Of a stretch of DNA of 64,000 bases, positions 9,468-16,963 are shown in pieces (the stretch's first letter is position 1; each line of letters begins with the position of its first letter). The translations under genes were made by a program, and so were the position numbers. The stretch comes from an archaeon UBA583 (GTDB taxonomy: Archaea > Nanobdellota > Nanobdellia > Woesearchaeales > UBA583). The notes below the pieces were generated by a model, which was not told the DNA's origin, made no database searches, and worked only from the letters and a program-made list of their open reading frames with translations. The DNA lies in the NCBI GenBank assembly GCA_002506365.1, contig DAXK01000032.1:18255-82254 (forward strand), read 5' to 3'.

Positions 9468-10037
9468 TTAATTTAATTCATTATTTAATGCATTAGTTGT
9501 ATTTAATAAAGTTTGATATGAACCTGATTCAACTGTCTCATTGTTTTTCATATCATTTAATAAAGCAACTGCATTACTATACCAATTATTTGTAAATTCA
9601 CAACCAGTATTAGCACCATAAGAATTTTCCATACCTTTATTTAAAATTTCCAAATAATCTTTAGAATTATCTAACCCTAAAACATTTTGACCTTTACATA
9701 TCTCATAACCTGAAAAATCTGGTGAAATTTCCTCCTTAACTGGTAGCATACTCTCTAATCCAGTTTTAACTAAAGGAACACTAGCTTGAGATTCATCATG
9801 AGAAGTTAAATAAGGTTTAGTTAAACTTTCATTTGGTTTTGGTAAATGATTTTGAGGGTTTAAAGCATAAGCAGTTCCAGAAATTACATCAGAAATATTA
9901 TCAGTATTATTATAAACTAAAGTTCCTAATGCTAAAATTCCAGCAATTCCTGCCCCAATAAAGCTATTTCTACCTAAATTTGATTTTTTATAATTTTTAA
10001 CACTACTTAATCCAGCGTTATATGCATCGTAATTCAT
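9468..10037 (-). CDS. Membrane-anchored extracytoplasmic protein, paralog B
   Basis: This 189-residue protein has a polar start (YKKSNLGRN), a membrane helix (about residues 25-43, SFIGAGIAGILALGTLVY) and an outer domain. The C-terminal part (YEICKG, YLEILNKGMENSYG, CEFTNNW, LLNDMKN) is homologous to paralog A at 8357-9346, which has a much longer linker. Two cysteines are conserved between the copies and may form a disulfide. It is the first gene downstream of the membrane/helical module at 10117-12050 but has its own promoter. No named family is recognised. Confidence 0.75.
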   Translation of the reverse strand: MNYDAYNAGLSSVKNYKKSNLGRNSFIGAGIAGILALGTLVYNNTDNISDVISGTAYALNPQNHLPKPNESLTKPYLTSHDESQASVPLVKTGLESMLPVKEEISPDFSGYEICKGQNVLGLDNSKDYLEILNKGMENSYGANTGCEFTNNWYSNAVALLNDMKNNETVESGSYQTLLNTTNALNNELN

Positions 10038-10058
10038 AAATATAATTAAGAAATAGTT

Positions 10059-10102
10059 ATTTATAAATGTATCTTTATTGTTGTAACTTTAAGATACAAC
10101 AA
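10059..10102 (-). promoter_or_regulatory. TATA box plus 25-bp near-palindromic operator for the 9468-10037 gene
   Basis: Positions 10078-10102 read TTGTTGTAACTT, T, AAGATACAACAA, a dyad with one mismatch. A 12 bp gap separates its core from the TATA box ATTTATAAA at 10059-10067, about 22-30 bp from the ATG at 10037. This is the most symmetrical of the three related sites. Confidence 0.62.
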
Positions 10103-10116
10103 TAAATATTACAAAA

Positions 10117-11295
10117 TTAAGGTTGTCCTAAAACTTGATTTATGTGAGCTTTCACAAAATTTGAAGCCTCATCAACACTATTAATTTGTTGATTATCAAA
10201 AAACTTAAACATATTAGAAATAATTAAAATATGTTTATCAACACTTGCATCATCACAAGGTAAAGTTAAAAAATCCCTAATTACAACATCATTAAACAAT
10301 TTTATTTTATTTTTAAAATTTCCATCAAAATGTAACTCTGACTCAACAAATCTTTCAAAAAATTCTAAATACTTTTGTTTAATAGTTGGATTACCAATAT
10401 TTACAGCTAATTTAGAAATATCTCCAACCATTTCCTTTATTTCAACATCAGCTAAATGATTTGAAATAACTGGTTCAATCTTAATATCCCCACCAGTTTT
10501 ATTAATATATGATTCAATATCATTTTTAGTTTTAAAATTAGCTGTTGGTAATTGCATAATTAAAGCTTTAATTTTTTCACTATATTCATCAAATTGTATT
10601 TCATCAGTCAAATTTTTCAAATATTCCTCACACATATACTTATTAAAAAAAACAACTTCATTAACCTTAATTAATTGAGAATTAAATTCCTTATTTGCTT
10701 CTAACATACCTGATAAAAAAGATAATAAACCATTTTCATAAACTTGAAATACTTTAATATTCTTTGATTTATCAACTTTTTCGATAGTTTTTACAACTGT
10801 TTCAATTCTTCTATAAATTTCACCTAACTTAGAAGTTTCATTAATTAAAACATCATCAGATTTAATTGTTGCTCCAACTAACTTAAAAACTTCATCAATC
10901 TTTTGAGAATATTGTGACAAAGTTTGTAAAAAACTTCCGTGATTATCTCCACCATCTCCAAAATAAGTTTTCAACTGATCAGGATTAGTAACTGTTGAAA
11001 TTTTATTTAACCAATTAATTAATTCACTTGTAAAAGTATCAATTTGAGTAATTGTTTCAAATGTTTGTTGATTATTTGCAGCATAATAAATTTGAGTTTC
11101 ATTCCCTTTTCTCATCCCAAAAGATTTCTTAAACATTTGACCAAGTGGAGCATTCATAAATCCTGAAACTGAATTTAATCCATTAATTTCCTCAATAGAT
11201 AACTGATTTAAACCCTTTAAATTTTGTTCAATTGACTTTAACTCATTATTTATTTTTTGAAATTCTGTAACTAACAATTTAATATTTTTCACCAT
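10117..11295 (-). CDS. Helical cytoplasmic partner of membrane protein (module 1)
   Basis: This 392-residue protein has no signal peptide or membrane segment and is almost entirely predicted helical, starting with a coiled-coil stretch (KNIKLLVTEFQKINNELKSIEQ). It starts 2 bp after the membrane protein at 11298-12050, with a GGAGG ribosome-binding site lying in that gene's end, so translation is coupled. The same arrangement (membrane gene, 2 bp gap, helical gene) occurs at 14475-16792. A short stretch (EFNSQ...NEV) resembles the 451-residue counterpart there, hinting at remote homology. Not a recognised family. Confidence 0.75.
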   Translation of the reverse strand: MVKNIKLLVTEFQKINNELKSIEQNLKGLNQLSIEEINGLNSVSGFMNAPLGQMFKKSFGMRKGNETQIYYAANNQQTFETITQIDTFTSELINWLNKISTVTNPDQLKTYFGDGGDNHGSFLQTLSQYSQKIDEVFKLVGATIKSDDVLINETSKLGEIYRRIETVVKTIEKVDKSKNIKVFQVYENGLLSFLSGMLEANKEFNSQLIKVNEVVFFNKYMCEEYLKNLTDEIQFDEYSEKIKALIMQLPTANFKTKNDIESYINKTGGDIKIEPVISNHLADVEIKEMVGDISKLAVNIGNPTIKQKYLEFFERFVESELHFDGNFKNKIKLFNDVVIRDFLTLPCDDASVDKHILIISNMFKFFDNQQINSVDEASNFVKAHINQVLGQP

Positions 11296-11297
11296 TT

Positions 11298-12050
11298 TTA
11301 TTTAACCTCCATATTTTGTTTAATATTTTTTAAACTTGAATTAATATTTGCTACACTCTTTTGAATTGAATCAATATTATTTTTAGCAGCAACAACTTTA
11401 GGATCAAACTCCTTATTCTCACTCATCTCATTTGTTTTCTTTTTTCTAAATTTAAGTAAACCAACAACAATTGCTCCAAGTATTAAATATCCAAAAGCAC
11501 CATATAAAAATTCATAAACTAAAATCCAAAACTCAGAAGAATCAAACTCAATCATCTTTTCAACATAAATTGCTAAAATTAAAAAAACAAAAGAAAGCAT
11601 TGCTAATAAATTAAAAGTTCTCCACTTAGACTCTTTATCACCCATATTATAAACCCAATGAATTAAACTAGCTCCAATTAAAGCTAATAAGAAAAATCCA
11701 ACAGACCCACCAAATAAAACAATTGCTTTATCAATATCTCCATCCTTAGCAAACATATAAAACATTCCAGTAACACCAATCAAAGAAATCATCATTGCAA
11801 CAGTCCCTGTTTCCTTTTGATGACTTGAACCAAAAACAGGTTTTAAAGCAATTTTTAAAATATTAAAAAAACCTAACAAATAAGCAATAAAAATTAAAGC
11901 AAAAACTACAAACTTATTATTTAATAAACCAAAAATACCATTTTCTCCAAAAATTGAAACAAACGGTTTAAATAAAATAAAAGTTTCAGCAAAAACACCT
12001 TGTAAAGCTAAAAACATTGCTAAAAATACAAAAACTAATTTTTTAATCAT
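11298..12050 (-). CDS. Polytopic membrane protein with coiled-coil tail (module 1)
   Basis: The product has 250 residues from the ATG at 12050, favoured over a TTG two codons upstream because the TATA box at 12072-12081 then fits leaderless initiation. A signal-like helix (LVFVFLAMFLALQGVFAE) is followed by about five membrane helices, then a Lys-rich cytoplasmic tail with a short coiled coil (NIDSIQKSVANINSSLKNIKQ). The central part (VAMMISLIGVTGMFYMF, LFGGSVGFFLLALI) is clearly homologous to the 15833-16792 protein (VIALMLSIIGTTGIFFIF, LFGGSVGLLFVLFI). The tail probably binds the helical partner encoded next. Confidence 0.8.
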   Translation of the reverse strand: MIKKLVFVFLAMFLALQGVFAETFILFKPFVSIFGENGIFGLLNNKFVVFALIFIAYLLGFFNILKIALKPVFGSSHQKETGTVAMMISLIGVTGMFYMFAKDGDIDKAIVLFGGSVGFFLLALIGASLIHWVYNMGDKESKWRTFNLLAMLSFVFLILAIYVEKMIEFDSSEFWILVYEFLYGAFGYLILGAIVVGLLKFRKKKTNEMSENKEFDPKVVAAKNNIDSIQKSVANINSSLKNIKQNMEVK

Positions 12051-12121
12051 AATCAAAAACCAACAAAAATACTTTATATAAGTTTCGTTTCAAAAAATAT
12101 AATGAATTAAGAAAAAAATAT

Positions 12122-12532
12122 TTATTCCCAAATATTATACCAAACACCAACATAATGGACAACAACATACAAAAAGAAAATATAAGCTAAAACAAAAACA
12201 ATCAAACTAACTAAAATTGTATTAATAATTTTAGTTCTCTCCCTTTTAACCTTATCTATTGAACAAATTCCTTGCCGTCTAAAATAAAAAAATAAAAATA
12301 TAGCTAAAAATAATAATCCAACTCCTCTAAAAACCCAACGATAAGTTCCATAAAATAAATCACTTAAACTCGCAGCAAAACTAACTGAAGCTAAACCTAA
12401 CATTACTAAAATTAATGGAGATAAACAACACATACTCGCAAACAAAACTGGCAAACCAGTTAAATTAAGATATTTACGATAAACACTTTCTTGATTTGAA
12501 TTATTATCTTCATTTAAAATTTCTTTTTCCAT
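12122..12532 (-). CDS. Small membrane protein resembling MerT-type metal transporters
   Basis: This 136-residue protein has three or four membrane helices. The first carries a vicinal cysteine pair in ASMCCLSPLILVMLGLASV, as in the MerT family of mercuric-ion membrane proteins (CCxxP in helix 1). A further cysteine sits in the loop after helix 2 (RRQGICSIDK). The ATG at 12532 is preferred to an in-frame one eight codons upstream because the extension adds only hydrophobic A/T-coded residues. It sits alone between the two modules. Metal transport is likely, but the substrate cannot be told. Confidence 0.6.
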   Translation of the reverse strand: MEKEILNEDNNSNQESVYRKYLNLTGLPVLFASMCCLSPLILVMLGLASVSFAASLSDLFYGTYRWVFRGVGLLFLAIFLFFYFRRQGICSIDKVKRERTKIINTILVSLIVFVLAYIFFLYVVVHYVGVWYNIWE

Positions 12533-12600
12533 AAAATAAAATATTAAAATATACATATAAAATAATTCTTTAACACTTAAAAATTAATTAAAATTAAATA

Positions 12601-13071
12601 CTAATTTTTAATAGGATTCAAAACATCATGCATATCATTACTAAAATTCACTAAACAACGATTTAATATTAAATTCTCCCTTTTAGTCAATAATTTATGT
12701 TCATCCCAAGTTTGTAATAAACATAAAATCATATTACAATAATTAATTGAATCATGTAAAACAAAATTTTGATGATTTAAATTCATAATAATCTTAAAAT
12801 TTGGACCTAAAACTAACTTAATCTTTGAAACTAAATTTCTTAAATGCTTTAACTCATCTAAATGATTTGGTCTTGTAGCATTCAAATGTCTCGGATTTGT
12901 TGGTAAAAAATGTTCTAAATCAACAATTAATTCCTTTAAATCCAAAAGTTTTTTAGAATTAATTTTTGATGAACAATTAACAGCATCAATAGAATTATCA
13001 ACATCAATCTTTTCAACTAAATCCTTTGAAAAAAACTTTCTAATCAAAGATAAATCTATTAAACCTAACAT
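12601..13071 (-). CDS. Hypothetical helical protein
   Basis: The product has 156 residues, soluble and rich in Leu, Asn, Lys and His (LKELIVDLEHFLPTNPRHLNATRPNHLDELKHL). There is no signal peptide, membrane helix or recognised motif. It lies 66 bp after the 13138-14466 gene on the same strand, so it may be a distal part of the second module, although the gap leaves room for its own promoter. Confidence 0.6.
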   Translation of the reverse strand: MLGLIDLSLIRKFFSKDLVEKIDVDNSIDAVNCSSKINSKKLLDLKELIVDLEHFLPTNPRHLNATRPNHLDELKHLRNLVSKIKLVLGPNFKIIMNLNHQNFVLHDSINYCNMILCLLQTWDEHKLLTKRENLILNRCLVNFSNDMHDVLNPIKN

Positions 13072-13137
13072 ATAAATAAATTAACAAATTGACTTTATAA
13101 TAAAATGTATATTTATTTAGTGATTACTAATAAATAC

Positions 13138-14466
13138 CTATTTTAAATATTTTCCCAAGATATTATTTAAATTAACAATAAGTTGTTTTATATCTTTTAA
13201 ATCCGAATTACTCTGAATATTTTTCTTCTTCCAAATTTTCACAATATCAACACCTATAGAACAATCAACCATCAAATCATCACACTCACTAACTAAATCA
13301 GTAGTCCTTTTTGAATTATCAACCATAACAAAAGAATTGTAAAAACTATGTAAATAATTTTCAAGATTCTCAAAATTTAAAATTAAATTATCCCAATCAC
13401 AAAACCTAATTTCAGAACTACCTATTTTATTTAATCCACTCAAAGAATCAACAATTATTTTTTTAATACCTTGAGGTGAATTTAATTGTTTATATCCTGA
13501 TTTTTTAGAATTAAACTCATCATTATTATTATTTGAATTTTTACCAGAATTTTGGTCAGCTGATTTTGATTTAGATTCTGAATAAAAAGAATTAACCATA
13601 CTCCTAATTTCTACATCCTTTAATCTATCTCCCTCAACCAACTTCACAACCTTTGACAAATTATCTAAAAAATAATTTTGGCCACTTTGAAAATCAGCAA
13701 AACTTAAAGTTGAAATCAAAGTTTTATAAAAATAAACAAACCTACTAAAATTCTCCCCAATAGTCATAATTTTAATTTTACTAAACTTAGACTTAATTAA
13801 ATACTGGTTTTTTAAATCTGCTAAAAAATAAACAACCTTTGAATCAAATAATTTAAAATCCTTTGTCGAAGTAAAATGAGAAATCACCTGAAACAAATTA
13901 TTAAAATGATTCTCAAACTCAACATCTGAAACTTGATCATTCTCAAAAGCACCCATATTCTCATTAATCTGTTTCTCATAATCAGTAAAATCTCGTCCCG
14001 CAACCTTAACATATTTATCAACTAAATAAGTTTTCAAAATTTTATTCCACAAACCAATTGTATTCTCATCATAAGGACTTGGTAAACTAACTTTATTATT
14101 CTCAGGCAAATTACCAACAATTCTTTCCAATAACTCCTGAGAAATTCCAAAATGTTTTTCAAAATCACTTTTTTTATGAAACATCAAAGTATCTAAAAAA
14201 TTATTATCATTAATTAACACATACTCTTTTTCTGAAACCTTATACACCTTAATAACAAAATCTCTAAAAGACTTATCACTAAACTCAACTGACTCAACAT
14301 CTAAAAATAACATAAAATTTTGAGCTTCACTAGAAGCATCCATTATAAAATGAAAATCATTATAAGAAACATAAAACTTTGAACCTATTTTTAAATCCAA
14401 AATTTTATTAGGGCTCTTTGGACTAATTCCCAAACTATCCTGAATATTCCTTATATCATCAACCAT
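13138..14466 (-). CDS. Third protein of membrane/helical module 2
   Basis: The ATG at 14466 gives 442 residues, preferred to a TTG two codons upstream. It lies 8 bp after the 14475-15830 gene, so it is co-transcribed. The N-terminal 120 residues look mixed alpha/beta (KIGSKFYVSYNDFHFIMDAS), the middle is helical, a disordered Ser/Asn/Lys linker lies near residues 304-325 (SKSADQNSGKNSNNNND), and the C-terminus is a second helical domain ending IKQLIVNLNNILGKYLK. It has no signal peptide or membrane helix. No family is recognised, and no counterpart follows module 1. Confidence 0.7.
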   Translation of the reverse strand: MVDDIRNIQDSLGISPKSPNKILDLKIGSKFYVSYNDFHFIMDASSEAQNFMLFLDVESVEFSDKSFRDFVIKVYKVSEKEYVLINDNNFLDTLMFHKKSDFEKHFGISQELLERIVGNLPENNKVSLPSPYDENTIGLWNKILKTYLVDKYVKVAGRDFTDYEKQINENMGAFENDQVSDVEFENHFNNLFQVISHFTSTKDFKLFDSKVVYFLADLKNQYLIKSKFSKIKIMTIGENFSRFVYFYKTLISTLSFADFQSGQNYFLDNLSKVVKLVEGDRLKDVEIRSMVNSFYSESKSKSADQNSGKNSNNNNDEFNSKKSGYKQLNSPQGIKKIIVDSLSGLNKIGSSEIRFCDWDNLILNFENLENYLHSFYNSFVMVDNSKRTTDLVSECDDLMVDCSIGVDIVKIWKKKNIQSNSDLKDIKQLIVNLNNILGKYLK

Positions 14467-14474
14467 TTTCAAAA

Positions 14475-15830
14475 TTATCTAGGCAACTTAAAACCATTAA
14501 CAATATTCGCAGTAGTTAATAAAATATCTTTTAATGACTCTTCAGCATATGTTGAATTAAACTCTCTTTTCAACTTAACTTCTAAAGATTTCAAATTAGC
14601 AACTACTGCCTTAACTTCATCTAAAGTAATGTTAATTCCTCCATAAACTAAAATTTCATAAATAAACCTTCCAACATTTTCACTATTATCTAAACCATTA
14701 ATTGTTAAAAAATAATTTACTGGAGTTAATAATTTTTTAAGTTCAAGTTGATACATTGAATCAGATTTAATACTATTTCCTAAAGAAATAAATCCAATCA
14801 TAACATCAACATTTGTTCTAATACCATTAACAAATTTATCTTTATCTACACCATCCATATCAACTCCAGAATTTGATTCTTCCTTTGGTTTTGGTTTCTC
14901 ATAAATCTTTTTAACCTTCTCAACTTTTGACTTTTTAGACTTTAATAAATGTAATAAAGTTTCTTCAACAAATGAATCAATTTTTTCTTTCTTTTCATCA
15001 TCTAAAACATTATATGTTTTACATTCACCCAATTTAGTAATATCTAAACCTACATCATCTAATAAATTCTTTAAAGAATTATATCTATTATAACCATAAT
15101 CTCCCGCGAAAAATCTCTCTGCAAAAATATTAATTGACTTATCTAATTTCCCCATCTCCGCCATAAAAGCAACTTCATTCTCTGAATACTGTGAATTAAA
15201 TTCTCCAGAATATTGATATAAATTTGATAAAATTTTAGCTAAAGAATAAAATAAACTTCCTTTATCAATACTCTCGGATAAATGTTTCTCAAAATCAGAA
15301 TAAAAAGCAACAAAAAACTTAGCCGAATGTTCAACAGTTAACTCAACAGCATTAACAACCCCACTTAACTTATCAACCAAAGATGGAACATAATTAAATA
15401 ATTTTCTAACAGCATCATACTTATTTTTATTATAATGACTAATTCTATCAATTAATAATTTATTTGTTGAAACATGTTCAAAAGTAGTTTGACCTAAAAA
15501 TTCTCTAATTGAATCCTCTTCATCCTTAACTGACTTTTTCAAATCTTCACAAAACCCTAAAAATTCATTAGCATCATTCTCCAAAGCATTAAAAATTTCT
15601 TTATATAAATTATCATCATTTAACTTTGAATCTTTTGTAAATACATCCAAAGCCTCAACTTCATTTTCCCCAAAAGATTTCACATCTGAAATAATATTTA
15701 AAAACCTATTAACTTCAACTAAAATTTTATCATTTTCCTCTCTATAAATTTGAAACTTTTGTGCAAATGTTGATTTTAAATTACTATTAACTTTAACCTT
15801 ATCCTCAAAACTTTTTCCTCCTACTGCCAT
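14475..15830 (-). CDS. Helical cytoplasmic partner of membrane protein (module 2)
   Basis: This 451-residue protein is almost all predicted helix with coiled-coil character and a basic, Pro/Glu-containing linker near residues 300-320 (KVKKIYEKPKPKEESNSG) joining two helical lobes. It has no signal peptide and no membrane segment. It begins 2 bp after the membrane gene 15833-16792, whose last codons (Arg-Gly-Gly-Gly) supply a strong GGAGGAGG ribosome-binding site. Gene order and spacing copy module 1. It is probably a cytoplasmic scaffold bound to the membrane protein's coiled-coil tail; that is inferred. Confidence 0.75.
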   Translation of the reverse strand: MAVGGKSFEDKVKVNSNLKSTFAQKFQIYREENDKILVEVNRFLNIISDVKSFGENEVEALDVFTKDSKLNDDNLYKEIFNALENDANEFLGFCEDLKKSVKDEEDSIREFLGQTTFEHVSTNKLLIDRISHYNKNKYDAVRKLFNYVPSLVDKLSGVVNAVELTVEHSAKFFVAFYSDFEKHLSESIDKGSLFYSLAKILSNLYQYSGEFNSQYSENEVAFMAEMGKLDKSINIFAERFFAGDYGYNRYNSLKNLLDDVGLDITKLGECKTYNVLDDEKKEKIDSFVEETLLHLLKSKKSKVEKVKKIYEKPKPKEESNSGVDMDGVDKDKFVNGIRTNVDVMIGFISLGNSIKSDSMYQLELKKLLTPVNYFLTINGLDNSENVGRFIYEILVYGGINITLDEVKAVVANLKSLEVKLKREFNSTYAEESLKDILLTTANIVNGFKLPR

Positions 15831-15832
15831 TT

Positions 15833-16792
15833 TTATAATCCTCCTCCACGCTTTAACTCATTTGAAATCTCTGTTAAAATATCGTGTTGCTTATTAACAC
15901 TATCCTTAACATTTTTTAATCCAGGTCCCATTCTTGATAAATGTCCTTGCATTTTTTTAACATTCTTTTTAATTTCAGGAGATAATTCACCCTCAGTTTT
16001 TTTCTTTCCCGTTTTCTTTTTCCCACCAGAAAACAAATTTCCTAAAAACCCATTATCACTTGAACTATCAGACTTAACTTGCTCAACCTCATCAGGTTTT
16101 TTCTTTAAAGCCATTAATCCAAAAATCACTCCAAAAAAAATTAACCAAGTTAAAATTGCTGAACCATTATTATAAATAACTAAAAAAATATTATAATCAC
16201 TCAAACTAGTACAACTAACATTTTTAGCAGCCCCAGTAACTTTACAACCCAAAGATTTTAAAACTTGCCCAGCATAACCAATAATTAAAAATAAAGAACA
16301 AATCGCACCTAACGCAACAATAGAAATCCAACCTGCACCTTTACCTAAAGGCCCATCCGTATTTTCAAAACTTTTCGCAAAATCAATAAAAAATCTCATA
16401 ATTAAAACACAAATAAATAAAACAAACAATAAACCAACTGAACCACCAAACAAACTAATTAAACCTGACGCATCAGTTCTAAAAATAAAAAAAATCCCAG
16501 TAGTTCCAATGATAGATAACATTAAAGCAATTACATTAATTTCCTTTTGACCAAATTGACCACTTCCATCAACCTTACCAAAACTAAATCTTAAAAGTCC
16601 CTTAAATAAAGCAAATGTCCCAACAATCATTGCAAAAAACATAAAACCTAAAACAACTTTCTCATTTAAAATTAAAGTTGATATAGTTGTTCCAAATTTA
16701 ATAAAAGTGTCTTGGATAACACTAGCACCAAACCCAACTGGCAAAAAAGCAGTTAAAACTAATGCTAAAAGCGATAATTTATTCTTAAACAT
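15833..16792 (-). CDS. Polytopic membrane protein with coiled-coil tail (module 2)
   Basis: The 319-residue protein starts with a signal-like helix (KLSLLALVLTAFLPVGFGAS), then about five to six membrane helices and a roughly 100-residue cytoplasmic tail. The tail has a basic Gly/Lys-rich hinge (GGKKKTGKKKTEG) and a terminal coiled coil (GLKNVKDSVNKQHDILTEISNEL). The core (ALMLSIIGTTGIFFIF, SLFGGSVGLLFVLFI) aligns with the 11298-12050 protein. Two cysteines in a loop (LGCKVTGAAKNVSC) are unique to this copy. The TATA box ATTTAAATATGC is about 25 bp before the ATG. It is not a transporter family I recognise. Confidence 0.8.
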   Translation of the reverse strand: MFKNKLSLLALVLTAFLPVGFGASVIQDTFIKFGTTISTLILNEKVVLGFMFFAMIVGTFALFKGLLRFSFGKVDGSGQFGQKEINVIALMLSIIGTTGIFFIFRTDASGLISLFGGSVGLLFVLFICVLIMRFFIDFAKSFENTDGPLGKGAGWISIVALGAICSLFLIIGYAGQVLKSLGCKVTGAAKNVSCTSLSDYNIFLVIYNNGSAILTWLIFFGVIFGLMALKKKPDEVEQVKSDSSSDNGFLGNLFSGGKKKTGKKKTEGELSPEIKKNVKKMQGHLSRMGPGLKNVKDSVNKQHDILTEISNELKRGGGL

Positions 16793-16811
16793 AGTTCAAA
16801 TTCAAAAAAAA

Positions 16812-16836
16812 GCATATTTAAAGTTTTGTTTCAACT
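16812..16836 (-). promoter_or_regulatory. Promoter of module 2 with element shared with module 1
   Basis: Minus strand reads GTTGAAACAAAACTTTAAATATGC, ending about 20 bp before the ATG at 16792. Module 1 has TTGAAACGAAACTTATATAAAG (about 12072-12092) at the same place. AAACTT plus TATA is the general BRE/TATA pattern here, also seen before eL18 and secE. The extra TTGAAAC is specific to this pair among the promoters I compared. Confidence 0.5.
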
Positions 16837-16963
16837 TAACCAAAATGAAAATAAAAAATGCCATTCAAAATAGAAATATTAACTATAATTTTTTTAATAT
16901 ACCAAAACTAAAATAAAAAATAAATAAAAATAAAAAAATAAATGAAGAAAATTTAATCAAACA

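Noticed and set aside
12122..12532. Mercury-resistance operon
   Set aside because: Only the MerT-like membrane protein is present; no reductase or MerR-type regulator lies nearby, so mercury as substrate is not supported.
16707..16916. Plus-strand frame of 69 codons
   Set aside because: It overlaps the start and promoter of the membrane gene 15833-16792 and has no recognisable features.
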